Below, piece after piece: positions 18,526-27,136 of a stretch of 64,000 bases of DNA (the first letter of the stretch is position 1; every line of letters starts with the position of its first letter). Source of the stretch: Haloarcula ordinaria (GTDB lineage Archaea; Halobacteriota; Halobacteria; Halobacteriales; Haloarculaceae); the NCBI RefSeq assembly GCF_029338275.1, contig NZ_CP119790.1, forward strand, positions 248,001-312,000, written 5' to 3'. A program made the translations under genes and the position numbers. The notes beneath the pieces were generated by a model that worked only from the letters and a program-made list of their open reading frames with translations, was not told where the DNA came from and did no database searches.

Positions 18526-18803
18526 AGAGCGACACAGTGGCGTCGGTGGACGAGCTGGTTCTTCGCGGGGTTCCTCAACGCGCTTGCACCATCCGCAGCG
18601 GCGGCCCTCGTCGTCGCCGCGAGTGGAGAAAGCGTTCGCGAGTGGTTCCGCAGCGTCCCGAAATTCCGAGTCGACTGGTAGTGGTACGCCGCGGCTATCT
18701 TCGTGCCGTTCGCCATCGTCGGTGTTGCGGGGACCAACCTGTACCACGACCGGGTGCGCGTCCGTCTCGGGTGGCTTGGACACACGAGTGACGACGACTG
18801 AGC
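18526..18803 (+). pseudogene. Remnant of a CPBP-family membrane protease, N-terminal half
   Basis: In one frame the sequence reads WFFAGFLNALAPSAAAALVV, SGESVREWFRSVPKFRVDW, then TAG (18679-18681), then WYAAAIFVPFAIVGVAGTN and a TGA at 18801. The pattern (glycine/alanine-rich helix, SVREW, FRV.W.WY) matches the region before the catalytic motif of CPBP proteases such as the one at 41265-42149. No start codon and no catalytic EExxxR remain. Confidence 0.6.
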
Positions 18804-18830
18804 AGTGCCTGGACGGCGACGCACCCCGAG

Positions 18831-19631
18831 TCAGTCCACCTGCCAGTCGTCGGTCTGTTCGAGCCCGTGGGCATCCTCGATCCGTTCTCGTAACCGGTCG
18901 ATGAACCGGGCCGCGGGCGCCCCGTCGACGACGTCGTGGTCGAACGTCACCGTGAGGCTGAGGAACTCCCGGTTCGTTATCTCACCGTCGACTAGCCGAG
19001 GTTGCTCGCTGATGCCCCCCACGGTGACCTGTAACGTGTAGTTCGTCGGACTGATTGCCCAACCGCCTCCATGCCCGTACATGCCGACCGCGCTGACCGC
19101 GACCGTTCCGGCCACGTTCCGCCACTGGCCGGGGAACCACTGCGGGAGCCGCCAGACTAGCCGGCGGAGGACGCCGGGGAGTGATAACGCCACTTCGGCC
19201 CACCGCGAGAGATCGGTCGGGTCCGCCGCGTCCTGCGCAGCACGTATCTCGTCGTGAATCGACCGGGTGGAGCGTTCGTTCGCCCGCCTGACGACGTGTG
19301 GGACCCCGATTCGGTCGCCCTTGATCGTTGTCTCGACGAGGACGTTCACGTCTACGGCCTCGAACACGTGGACGCGGCCGCGCCAGTCCCGATACGCGTT
19401 GACGTGCGGGTGGTCGGCGACGGCACGAGCGAGACAGCCGACGAGAAACGCGGTAAACGAGGGTTCGCGACCCGTCTCCGTTTCGATGGCATCGATACGG
19501 CGGCGTGCTCGGGTCACGTCAACCGCTATGAGCCCGTGGACGTTGCTCCGGCGGCCAGCCGTCCGCATGTAGTCGACCGTCCCGCGTCTGCGGGCGGGGA
19601 ACGGCTCGATTCGGTCGCCTGCGTCGCTCAT
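18831..19631 (-). CDS. Stand-alone 2-oxoacid dehydrogenase E2 catalytic-domain protein
   Basis: 266 residues with the acyltransferase core only: N-terminal RRSNVHGLIAVDVTRARRRI, PSFTAFLVGCLARAVADHP, and the catalytic motif FDHDVVDGAPAARF (HxxxDG, His near residue 232). No lipoyl or E3-binding domain precedes it, and no E1 or E3 genes are nearby. Such solo E2-like proteins occur in haloarchaea; substrate unknown, possibly an acyl transfer unrelated to pyruvate. It lies downstream of the DUF7544-like gene on the same strand. Confidence 0.82.
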   Translation of the reverse strand: MSDAGDRIEPFPARRRGTVDYMRTAGRRSNVHGLIAVDVTRARRRIDAIETETGREPSFTAFLVGCLARAVADHPHVNAYRDWRGRVHVFEAVDVNVLVETTIKGDRIGVPHVVRRANERSTRSIHDEIRAAQDAADPTDLSRWAEVALSLPGVLRRLVWRLPQWFPGQWRNVAGTVAVSAVGMYGHGGGWAISPTNYTLQVTVGGISEQPRLVDGEITNREFLSLTVTFDHDVVDGAPAARFIDRLRERIEDAHGLEQTDDWQVD

Positions 19632-19722
19632 AGGACGTCTCGATCTGGAAATCCGTCACCGTGAGGCGTCTCACGATACGCTCTCGCCGGGCTGTAAACG
19701 GTGGACGCCAGGTCCAGGACAC

Positions 19723-20730
19723 TCATACATCGCCCTCGCGGATTGCGGCGCGCCGTTCCGGGATGAGGTCCAGGTCGTCGTCGATGTCGCCCAGCACGAG
19801 CAACGCGTAGTACCGCAGATACGTCACGACTGGCACCTGTACCAGTGCGGCCACCGCGAGCGTCGAGAGTCCGAACAGTAGTCCGACGACCAGCAGGATA
19901 CCGATGCCGAACGACTGCGAGACGGAGAGCACGAAGAACCCGACGGCCCCGAGGATACCGAACGGAATCAGGAGGACGAGCACGCCTACGCCGACGACGA
20001 TGGCGACCAGAATCCCACCGATGATGTTGAGGACGAATCCAGCGACGGCGTACGCGAGGTACTCCCAGGGGTTGGCCGTAACGGTCGGCCAGAGACGACG
20101 CCACCCGCCGAGGACGCCACAGTCAGCTCGGATCATGACTGGAACGACGAACACGGTGGTGAATCCGTTGACCACACCGACGACCAGCGCGAGGACGAAG
20201 ACGACCGGCAGGAGCAGCAAGAATCCAATGATAGAGAGTCCGCCACGGGTTCCGGGACCCGTCTGGACGAGGACCGGGAAGAGAACGAGGGCGGCGAGGA
20301 CGGCGATACTGCCGAAGACAAGCAACGCGACCACTGCTCGAAACCCGAACAGTCGAGCCCCTTGTCGCCAGCGCTCGCCCCAGTAGCGGCGTATCGCGAC
20401 CGTTTCGTGACGGAGGGATTCGACCAGGATGAACTCCATTATCGACCCGACGAGCAAGAAGAGGAGTCCGACGACGAGTGCGACTGCAACGACGGCAGCG
20501 ATAACGAGGAGTACGCTTGCACCGATGTCTGGCGGCGTTGGGAATCCTCCGGATGTTGGTCCCTGGTCGGCCGGAACGTTGTACTGAAAGAGGTTCAGGT
20601 TGGCACCGGGGCCGCCGACGAAGAACACGACAACTGCGAGTTTGACCCACGTCGAGCGGTTGAACGGCCACAGGAATGCTCTCGTCGCATCGAGGGCATC
20701 ATCCAGGTTCTCCAGGGCGTGAAGAGGCAT
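19723..20730 (-). CDS. Multi-pass membrane protein (DUF7544-like)
   Basis: About 335 residues; MPLHALENLDDALDATRAFLW. The start at 20730 is preferred over 20739 because a TATA-like TAGTATTATG on the minus strand (20753-20765) lies about 30 bases upstream. Seven or eight hydrophobic segments, many Gly/Val-rich, and a C-terminal cytosolic tail (LDLIPERRAAIREGDV). Function unknown; widespread in haloarchaea. Confidence 0.75.
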   Translation of the reverse strand: MPLHALENLDDALDATRAFLWPFNRSTWVKLAVVVFFVGGPGANLNLFQYNVPADQGPTSGGFPTPPDIGASVLLVIAAVVAVALVVGLLFLLVGSIMEFILVESLRHETVAIRRYWGERWRQGARLFGFRAVVALLVFGSIAVLAALVLFPVLVQTGPGTRGGLSIIGFLLLLPVVFVLALVVGVVNGFTTVFVVPVMIRADCGVLGGWRRLWPTVTANPWEYLAYAVAGFVLNIIGGILVAIVVGVGVLVLLIPFGILGAVGFFVLSVSQSFGIGILLVVGLLFGLSTLAVAALVQVPVVTYLRYYALLVLGDIDDDLDLIPERRAAIREGDV

Positions 20731-20779
20731 ACTGGACAAGTGTTGTTCAGACTACATAATACTACGCTCGCTGTAGTCG

Positions 20780-21090
20780 CTGCATTCGTGGCCTCCCTCG
20801 GCTCTTGTGACCCGAGGTCTAAGCGCAGCGGTCCGTCGAGTACGGCCGTCACGCCAGTGTTCACGTACGTGACTGTCCGTGCTCGCTCGGTGCTTGCCGC
20901 GACGCTCTTGCACGGGTCTTTCAACGCCGTCGCGTCCCTCTCGCTGATCTATCTCACGGGTGCAGGGGCGCTCCTCGTCGGCTCGGTCGGCGTCGCTGGC
21001 ATCGGAGCTGGTCTGGTCGCGACGGGTGTGTCTCGTCCACGACCGGTACGTGGTAGGGACCTCACTGACCACGGGGGCCCACTCCGGCCG
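20780..21090 (+). pseudogene. Remnant of a CPBP-family membrane protease, C-terminal end
   Basis: Reads TPVFTYVTVRARSVLAATLL, HGSFNAVASLSLIYLTGAGA, then GVAGIGAGLVATGV; the His of HGSFN matches the conserved C-terminal His motif of CPBP proteases. After about 21030 the protein continues in another frame (VHDRYVVGTSLTTG). No upstream catalytic part. Together with the fragment at 18526-18803 it may be the other end of one old gene. Confidence 0.6.
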
Positions 21091-21181
21091 TGGGGGTAAT
21101 GCTCGCCCAGCACGACGACATATCCCTCGGTGACAACTCCCCCGCCTGCGCCATCGGGAGGAAGTACTACACCTGAGCCCG

Positions 21182-21940
21182 TCACTCTCCCGGGCAGCCC
21201 AGTTCGTACTGATTCGTTCGCGCTTCGGCAGGCACCTCGATTGAGACCGGTTCGTTGTAGTCACCGAAGGTGTTCGTCATGGTCGCAGTCGCCGTATTGT
21301 CTCCTCTCGTCACAGTAAAGCGTAGTTCCGTCCTGAGGAGGCGACCAGTGTCGGCATCGATCCAGGCACGCAGTTGCGGGTCCTCGATACTTGGACCGCC
21401 GAACACTGGTTGTGACTGGTCGTCCTGGTACTCAGTGAGCGCGTCGACAGTCGGTTCGCCCGTGACGACCACAGCCGGCTCGTCATCAACGGCTTGTGTG
21501 CCGTTCCAGTACACCGACCCCGACTGCAGCAGCGTGAGCTGTCGGGCGGCAGGGGTCCGATTCACCCACTGCGACTCCTCAGCAGACTCGTCGACTGCCC
21601 AGCCGTCCCACGGTGACGCACACTCCCTGTAGACGGTTCGATTCACCACGAACGCGCGTCGTGATTCGCCTCTCATCGTGGCGTTCTCGCGCATCTTGCG
21701 ATCACCGACATCGACCGCACCGGTCAGCTCGACGTCGACTCGCTCGGTGCGGCTATCGGTAGCGGCGGTGACGGTCATCTGTGATTCGAAGCGGTACGTC
21801 TCGCTCGCTCCAAGGCTGTCCGTCGCGTTGTCGAGTACGTCGACGGCGCGCTCATCACGTGTATAGTCGGGACCGAGCAGCGAACAGCCCGATGTCAGGA
21901 CACACACGGCCAGCAGGGCGTGGAGGGCAAGGCGGGCCAT
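21182..21940 (-). CDS. Lipoprotein (DUF7537-like)
   Basis: 252 residues from ATG at 21940 (MARLALHALLAVCVLTSGC). This start is preferred over a GTG at 21961 because a TATA-like sequence (minus strand AAAATAAGTATC, 21963-21975) is centred about 29 bases upstream. Sec-type lipobox LTSGC. Mature part has a repeated beta-strand pattern with SLGASETYRFESQMTVTAA and RAWIDADTGRLLRTELRFTV, as in LolA/LppX-like lipid-binding folds and haloarchaeal DUF7537. Cell-surface protein of unknown function. Confidence 0.8.
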   Translation of the reverse strand: MARLALHALLAVCVLTSGCSLLGPDYTRDERAVDVLDNATDSLGASETYRFESQMTVTAATDSRTERVDVELTGAVDVGDRKMRENATMRGESRRAFVVNRTVYRECASPWDGWAVDESAEESQWVNRTPAARQLTLLQSGSVYWNGTQAVDDEPAVVVTGEPTVDALTEYQDDQSQPVFGGPSIEDPQLRAWIDADTGRLLRTELRFTVTRGDNTATATMTNTFGDYNEPVSIEVPAEARTNQYELGCPGE

Positions 21941-22157
21941 ATTCGGTCGATTATCGGCCACTGATACTTATTTTTCCCCACCGTTAGAGACGAGGCCCGG
22001 ACTCTCGAAAACCATCCAAGCACGCTGGGTACCCGCTGGCCCGGCAGCGGCGTGGCAGACATACGTTCCCCTTCGCCGTGACGGGAGACACAGCTCGTCG
22101 AAGTCACAGCCGTTGCTGGGGTTAGTTTTTTGAACAGTGATGAGAGGATACCTCAAT

Positions 22158-22487
22158 ATGGTCCCCCGAACAAACCGTCGGCGAGACACGGAAGCGAGTA
22201 CCGAAACGCGGGTAACTACAGATGGGGGTGACGCTATCGACCCCGGATTCGACGAGTCAGTGTTCTACAGGGTTGTCCGAGACGCGGTCACTGACGCCCT
22301 CTATGACGTTATCGGTACGTTGTTGCTGCTCGGTATCGCGTTCGTCCTTGTCGTCGCCGGCATCCAGGCCGTATTCTCGTCGATGTCTCTCGTGACAGTT
22401 GCCGCCGGCATCGGTGTGGCCGCCGTCGGTGTCTATCTCGCGGCTGCGACGCTTGAGATCATTCCACCGATCAGAGCGTGGTTCTGA
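22158..22487 (+). CDS. Small membrane protein
   Basis: 109 residues from MVPRTNRRRDTEAST. Hydrophilic N-terminus of about 50 residues, then two TM helices (LLLLGIAFVLVVAGIQAV and LVTVAAGIGVAAVGVYLAAA). Function unknown. An alternative ATG at 22137 adds 7 residues. Confidence 0.6.
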   Translation: MVPRTNRRRDTEASTETRVTTDGGDAIDPGFDESVFYRVVRDAVTDALYDVIGTLLLLGIAFVLVVAGIQAVFSSMSLVTVAAGIGVAAVGVYLAAATLEIIPPIRAWF

Positions 22488-22506
22488 GTTCATCATCGAA
22501 ACCCCC

Positions 22507-22600
22507 AGGCTCAGACCCCCGAACTTTGGGGCGGGGATGAAATCAACTGCAAAGTGAGCCTCGGCTACGGAGAGTCGAGGAGAACGCCCCTCATGATAGA
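22507..22600 (+). ncRNA. Candidate structured element (IS605-type end / omega-RNA-like remnant)
   Basis: A G/C-run hairpin (CCCCC...TTGGGGCGGGG) is followed by ATGAAATC and nested stems: outer GGGGCG (22528-22533) with CGCCCC (22585-22590), inner CCTCG (22559-22563) with CGAGG (22576-22580). The GGGGxGGGGATGAAATC layout recalls the right ends and guide-RNA region of haloarchaeal IS200/IS605 (tnpB) elements. No tnpB remnant lies beside it, so this is a proposal only. Confidence 0.3.
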
Positions 22601-22819
22601 GGACGATTCCGACGCGTTATTTCAGAACTACCCCGCCTGTCTCCCAACAGCACACGTCGACCAGTCAATCACCGCAGCAATACCGAACAGACTCTACCGA
22701 TTGCTTGTCTTATTTAATATTCGCTAATTTAATCGCGGACACAGCCACGATTGCGTATATCTTTACTCGAATCCGTGTCAGAGCACGTTTATTATCCCAC
22801 GGGATTCAGTGAGTAGTAC

Positions 22820-23077
22820 ATGGCACACTCCCAGATCGAAGAAGACGTCCTCGATTACCTCTCAACTGCGGGACCTACGAACAAGCGATTCATCCGCCGA
22901 GAACTCGCCCACCAGTGGGAGGTTCGAATCACGTATTCGATGCTCGAACCCCTGTTGGAAAAACTCTGTAAAGAGGGCGTTCTCTCCACCGAGAAGTCCG
23001 GGTCGATGGTCGAATACGACCTCAGCTACGAGGTGAAACGCGATCTTTCCGTCAGCAAAGGTAGCGTCAACGCCTGA
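22820..23077 (+). CDS. Small winged-helix DNA-binding protein
   Basis: 85 residues, MAHSQIEEDVLDYLSTAGPT. Helix-turn-helix KRFIRRELAHQWEVRITYSM followed by LEPLLEKLCKEGVLSTEKSG and the wing MVEYDLSYEV. A single-domain regulator, probably DNA-binding as a dimer. It stands alone; target unknown. About 330 bases on each side hold no other gene. Confidence 0.7.
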   Translation: MAHSQIEEDVLDYLSTAGPTNKRFIRRELAHQWEVRITYSMLEPLLEKLCKEGVLSTEKSGSMVEYDLSYEVKRDLSVSKGSVNA

Positions 23078-23405
23078 TCGCTCGATTCGCTCGTTACGTG
23101 GTGACTGACGAGGCCTGACCTGTGCGCGTTTTCTTTCCCAGGCACTGATTTTGCGCCGATACTCCCTACGCAACCGCCGACCCCGAGTACCACCGACGTG
23201 AAGAGACGGACCAGCGTCGAGATGGCCGTACCCTGAAACCGGAGCGGCCCGGACAGTACTGTCGCGGTCTCGAAGACGAGCAGTACTCCAGTCGCGACTG
23301 GTACAGCGCGAGTACGATGTACCGCCTCTCGGTTCTCCCCGGTCGATTCTCACGCTGCGAGAGTGTTGGTGTGTTTTCATTATTCTCGGACGCGCTTCTT
23401 TCCGA

Positions 23406-24014
23406 ATGAGACCCCAAAACGAGTGGTTCAAGCCCGAACAGTTGCGGCGCTACTACTTCGCATACGAATCTCTCACGCTGAGTCTCGTACTGGTGCTCGT
23501 CGGCGCGCTCGCTGTCACGGGCATTCTCACTGCGATGCAACCGTGGGTGTTGGCGGTCGGCGGCACGATGTTGTTGCTCGGCTTTGGCTACGTGATGTGG
23601 TGGATTCCGGCGTTCTACCGGACGGCAGACTATCGCTTCACCGACGACGAAGTCGAGTACCGTCGCGGTGTCTTCTTCCAGCAGCAGACCACCGTCCCGT
23701 ACAACCGCATCACGAACGTTGGGACTTCGCAAGGGCCGATTCAGCGCCTGGTGAACGCAGGATCGGTGGGGATTCACACCGCGGGGTACGGCGGCCAGAC
23801 GGGTGCGGAACTGACTATCGGCGGTGTCACCGACTTCCCGGAGATTCAAGCGCAGATTCTCGGATGGGTCAGAGAGCGACCCGCAACAGCAACCGAAAGC
23901 GAGGACGCTGTAGACACAATCAGTAGCCGTCCGGCTAGAGCGGATGAAACCGACGAGATGCTCAGTGAACTCCGTCGTATCCGGGAACTACTGGAGAAGG
24001 CCCGATTTGCATAG
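23406..24014 (+). CDS. Membrane protein with bacterial PH (bPH2) domain
   Basis: 202 residues. Two TM helices (LTLSLVLVLVGALAVTGIL and WVLAVGGTMLLLGFGYVMWW) precede a YdbS/YdbT-type bPH2 domain: YRFTDDEVEYRRGVFFQQQT, VPYNRITNVGTSQGPIQRL, GSVGIHTAGYGGQTGAELTI. An acidic linker and a C-terminal helix (LSELRRIRELLEKARFA) follow. Related to the pair at 45164-46436. Function in the family is poorly defined. Ends in TAG. Confidence 0.8.
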   Translation: MRPQNEWFKPEQLRRYYFAYESLTLSLVLVLVGALAVTGILTAMQPWVLAVGGTMLLLGFGYVMWWIPAFYRTADYRFTDDEVEYRRGVFFQQQTTVPYNRITNVGTSQGPIQRLVNAGSVGIHTAGYGGQTGAELTIGGVTDFPEIQAQILGWVRERPATATESEDAVDTISSRPARADETDEMLSELRRIRELLEKARFA

Positions 24015-24121
24015 CTCTGCCTGTATTTCTGTCTTCGACCGCGACTGTCGAGTGAGTCACGATATCTTCGGATACCCGAGGGGAACGCCAGGCGCTTCAC
24101 AGCGGGGAGGATATCAACAAT

Positions 24122-24364
24122 TCAGTCGGTTGAACGGTGATACTCCTTTCCGCCGACGAGTGCGAGGACGTGTCCCGCAAAGAGTACGAGAAACGCAATC
24201 AGTAGAGTGCTGGCCTCGAGACCAAGCACCAACAGGGGCAGGTAGAACACTGGGAGGGCAATCGCGAGCCAGAACGCTATGGCGGTCAACGCAGTCCGTA
24301 GCCGATACATGAATGGCTGATTCGGTCCTATTGTCTCACAGAGTGCGGAGTAGTTGATGGGCAT
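24122..24364 (-). CDS. Small membrane protein
   Basis: 80 residues from 24364, or 62 from MYRLRTALTAIAFW at 24310. Two TM helices (LTAIAFWLAIALPVFYLPLL and LLIAFLVLFAGHVLALVGG). Function unknown. Confidence 0.55.
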   Translation of the reverse strand: MPINYSALCETIGPNQPFMYRLRTALTAIAFWLAIALPVFYLPLLVLGLEASTLLIAFLVLFAGHVLALVGGKEYHRSTD

Positions 24365-24384
24365 CTAGTCCTTTCCCGAATCAA

Positions 24385-24747
24385 TCAGTTGGCGAGTCCC
24401 TCGGAGAGAGCGAACGTCCCGTTACCAACCTCAATGACAGCAGTGTGGGCAGCTGTCGAATCAAGGCGACATTCCATGACTGCACTGTCGGTGTTGTCAA
24501 CCGACACGTGAACGTCGTAGGTTCCATCCGGAACGGAACGCGTCTCGCACTTCGTCTGTACCGGTTGCAGATAGTACCGATTTTCGAACAGTGTCTCACC
24601 GTCGTCTACGATTTCGACGTGCACATCGTACGCACACTGGTGGTCGTAGCTCCGCAGAATGACCGGTGTGGCCTTCTGTCGGTCCGCAATTCGTGAATTT
24701 GTCCGGACAACCGAGCCGTCCGATTCAGTTGTTTGCTGTTCTCTCAT
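24385..24747 (-). CDS. Haloarchaeal small protein with a beta-sandwich pattern
   Basis: 120 residues, MREQQTTESDGSVVRTNSRI. Alternating strands (YDVHVEIVDDGETLFENRYY, VPDGTYDVHVSVDNTDSAV) suggest a small Ig-like or C2-like fold; no signal peptide is visible. I do not recognise the family beyond similar haloarchaeal hypotheticals. Confidence 0.6.
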   Translation of the reverse strand: MREQQTTESDGSVVRTNSRIADRQKATPVILRSYDHQCAYDVHVEIVDDGETLFENRYYLQPVQTKCETRSVPDGTYDVHVSVDNTDSAVMECRLDSTAAHTAVIEVGNGTFALSEGLAN

Positions 24748-24979
24748 ACGAGACTATTGACCCTGGGAGCATATAGTGACTATTTTCGCTTAAACCACGT
24801 TTTGAGCGTTTTGAGCCGAGTCTACGCCGTGATCGGAACCCAATCGAACCCGAGGCCGAACGGTGAGCTCACCACGGTTCCTGACACACATCTCGGGCGA
24901 GTCGAGCGTGTTGCTTCACAGCGATCGCTCAGTACCGATTGGGTTTGCTGGGCATGGACACCGAAGTGTGAGCGACGCG

Positions 24980-25351
24980 TTATCCGTCAGTTGCGCTTCC
25001 AGCGTCTCTCCGCCCTTTGCCACCGAACTGAATGACGAGTCGTCGAGTGGTAAGTGCGTAGACGGTCATCTCAGTGCCCTTGACGGAGTACCACGTATCG
25101 ACCGGTTCGATGAGTGTCGCATCGGAGAGACGTTTGAGATGGTAATGCGCGTTCTGGAGTGACGTATCGACGGCATCGGCGATCTCCGACGCAGTTGCCG
25201 GTTCGTCGCGGAGTTCCACCAAGATTGCTTGGGCAGTCTCCGAACTCAACGACTGGAGGATCTCGGTCTGCTCGTCGTCTTTGACGACGATATCTGTCTG
25301 TTGCTGGGGTTCGTGCTCGACAGCGGGTTGATGGGGAAGAGCGCTAGCCAT
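24980..25351 (-). CDS. ArsR-type winged-helix regulator
   Basis: 123 residues. HTH region LQSLSSETAQAILVELRDEP, ATASEIADAVDTSLQNAHYH and LKRLSDATLIEPVDTWYSVK followed by the wing TEMTVYALTTRRLVIQFGG. No metal-binding cysteines. Divergent from the GbsR/MarR-type gene; the shared intergenic region holds inverted repeats (25366-25402). Confidence 0.8.
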   Translation of the reverse strand: MASALPHQPAVEHEPQQQTDIVVKDDEQTEILQSLSSETAQAILVELRDEPATASEIADAVDTSLQNAHYHLKRLSDATLIEPVDTWYSVKGTEMTVYALTTRRLVIQFGGKGRRDAGSATDG

Positions 25352-25365
25352 GGGTTGGTGATGAG

Positions 25366-25402
25366 GTTCGAACTGTTCTGTCTGTTCGGTTCACTCCGAA
25401 CA
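25366..25402. promoter_or_regulatory. Operator-like repeats between divergent regulators
   Basis: A palindrome GTTCGAAC (25366-25373) is followed by 7-base arms TGTTCGG (25383-25389) and CCGAACA (25396-25402) with a 6-base gap. All three share the GTTCG core. The site is 15-50 bases from the ArsR-type start and about 90 from the GbsR-type start, so autoregulation is plausible. Confidence 0.5.
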
Positions 25403-25493
25403 AACAAACCAAACAACTTAATACTTACGGTGCCCACGAGTGAGGTGTGCGTCAACGGAACAATATCATACTACAGGGTTACAAGAAACACGC

Positions 25494-26006
25494 ATGAGTA
25501 GTGAGGAGACGGCTGCTGCTCGTGAGCGTGTCATCGAATCGATGGAGCAATCAGCCGAGGTCTACGGGTTAAGTCGGAGTGCCGGACGTATCTACGGGGT
25601 GTTGTACTTCGCTACCGACCCGCTCTCGATTCCGGAACTCGTCACGGAAACGGGGTACGCGAAGTCCACGGTGAGTAACGTCACTCGCAAACTGACCCGG
25701 ATCGGACTTATTCACCGTCGCTCCTCAGACGGTGGCGGCAGGCGCGTCCAGTTTACCGCCGAACGGGAGGTGTGGTTCATCCTCCAGAACGTGTTCCAAC
25801 AGTACGTCATGCGAGAGACTCAAGCGACGATTCGAACGCTCCGTCGCGCTGAGAACTCCCTCCCGGACGACACAGACAACCCCGAACACCAACGGATCAA
25901 CGAACTTCTCGAGGCATACGTTGATCTCCAGGAGGTCCTCGAACTCACAGCGGAGTTCTCCGTTGCGGAACTCCGTGACGCGCTCGAAACCTACGACCGA
26001 CAGTAA
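25494..26006 (+). CDS. GbsR/MarR-type transcriptional regulator
   Basis: 170 residues from MSSEETAAARERVIESMEQ; a TATA-like CAATATCATAC lies about 25-35 bases upstream, which rules out the earlier ATG at 25440. HTH: SRSAGRIYGVLYFATDPLSI, PELVTETGYAKSTVSNVTRK, wing IHRRSSDGGGRRVQFTAERE. A long C-terminal helical region would dimerise. GbsR relatives in haloarchaea often control osmolyte or membrane genes; target here unknown. Confidence 0.82.
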   Translation: MSSEETAAARERVIESMEQSAEVYGLSRSAGRIYGVLYFATDPLSIPELVTETGYAKSTVSNVTRKLTRIGLIHRRSSDGGGRRVQFTAEREVWFILQNVFQQYVMRETQATIRTLRRAENSLPDDTDNPEHQRINELLEAYVDLQEVLELTAEFSVAELRDALETYDRQ

Positions 26007-26018
26007 CGAGCAAGCGGA

Positions 26019-26570
26019 TTACCAGTGGACGGTATACCTGCAGGAATCGTCGCCGTCACGGCGACACGTTGCGCCCGTTTCCTCGAGGAACACGAACGCA
26101 TCGAGGTGGGCGTATTTTTGCGCGACGCCTCGAATCAACCCCCGGTCGAACGGACAGGGATAGGGATTGTGACAGGTTACCGCACCCGTCTGCTCGCCAA
26201 GTCGTTCGAACTGATACGATCCGATTTCCCCGCCGCGATGGTTGCGCTGGTAGGCGTCGTTGATTGACCGTAATGCGTCGGGCACGGTCTCAATATCGTT
26301 CGGCCATTCGGCCACTGACGGGATCTGCTCACCGATGCGGTCAAGGACGTGCGGTTCAAGGTCGGCAGCCATCCCCTCGAAAGCGTTCAACCACGCCTGT
26401 TGTGAATACCACTGATCAGGGGCAGGGTCGTCGATTCCCTCTTCGGCAAGCGCAGCTATTGCCAGGTCGTAATATTTCTCAGAGAACTTCCCCATCGCTC
26501 CATCGACAACTGCAAGCACGGTTTGCCCGTTGATTTCGACATTTTGATCGAACGCATCGTAGGGAGCCAT
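26019..26570 (-). CDS. V4R-like ligand-binding domain protein
   Basis: 183 residues. The C-terminal half has VTCHNPYPCPFDRGLIRGVA and TGATCRRDGDDSCRYTVHW, the Cys/Pro pattern near the end of 4-vinyl-reductase (V4R) and heme-NO-binding-type sensor domains. Two Cys pairs could bind a metal or small molecule. No output domain. Convergent with the GbsR-type gene, 12 bases apart. Fold assignment is from motif resemblance only. Confidence 0.55.
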   Translation of the reverse strand: MAPYDAFDQNVEINGQTVLAVVDGAMGKFSEKYYDLAIAALAEEGIDDPAPDQWYSQQAWLNAFEGMAADLEPHVLDRIGEQIPSVAEWPNDIETVPDALRSINDAYQRNHRGGEIGSYQFERLGEQTGAVTCHNPYPCPFDRGLIRGVAQKYAHLDAFVFLEETGATCRRDGDDSCRYTVHW

Positions 26571-26917
26571 TGTAAGCGATGGAGAACATGGCGACTTGAA
26601 TGTTACCCTACACGCGGTGACGCGGAGAACTTTGTTTTAACCAAGACTGGCTTGTGTTTCGATGACGTGATCTGCAGACGCCGACTCAACTTGAGTCAGG
26701 TCCGTAGCGGGCCGGGTCTCCACAGTCGTCGACCTTGGTCATCCCAACGCTAATCCAGCGCGGCCATTTTTGCGGACGGTCATCGCTCGGTCGCCTCGGC
26801 GATAGCTCTATGGAATTATGTTTCTTGAGGAACATGACGATTATCCGGTGTACAATTTGTATCGCTCATGTCGATACTGTATTGCCCTGATTCGGACAGT
26901 CGATTCAGTGAACGTCC
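26571..26917. other. Gene-free stretch
   Basis: About 350 bases with no plausible frame, repeat or RNA gene that I can support. Confidence 0.4.
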
Positions 26918-27136
26918 TTAGGAACTCGTCTGCCGGCGACGGTAGATTGTGACCATCGACGCGAGGACACCGACGGTAATCAACCCGAAACTCGCGTTCC
27001 ACACCGTGACAGCGGGGACTGTATCGATTATAAGCCAGGTTCCGAGAAACACGTACCCGATCACGAGTAATGAGATGATATACGATTGGCGTCGTTCGAT
27101 CGCATCGAGCCGGGGTTGGAGGGCAGACTCGCTCAT
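26918..27136 (-). CDS. Small membrane protein
   Basis: 72 residues from MSESALQPRLDAIERRQSYI; the longer frame upstream is not protein-like. An amphipathic helix is followed by two TM helices (IISLLVIGYVFLGTWLIIDT and WNASFGLITVGVLASMVTIY) and a short basic tail. Function unknown. Confidence 0.6.
   Translation of the reverse strand: MSESALQPRLDAIERRQSYIISLLVIGYVFLGTWLIIDTVPAVTVWNASFGLITVGVLASMVTIYRRRQTSS

Noticed and set aside
23363..23926. Plus-strand frame overlapping the PH-domain gene at 23406.
   Set aside because: Arg/His-rich out-of-frame translation; the PH-domain frame has clear motifs.
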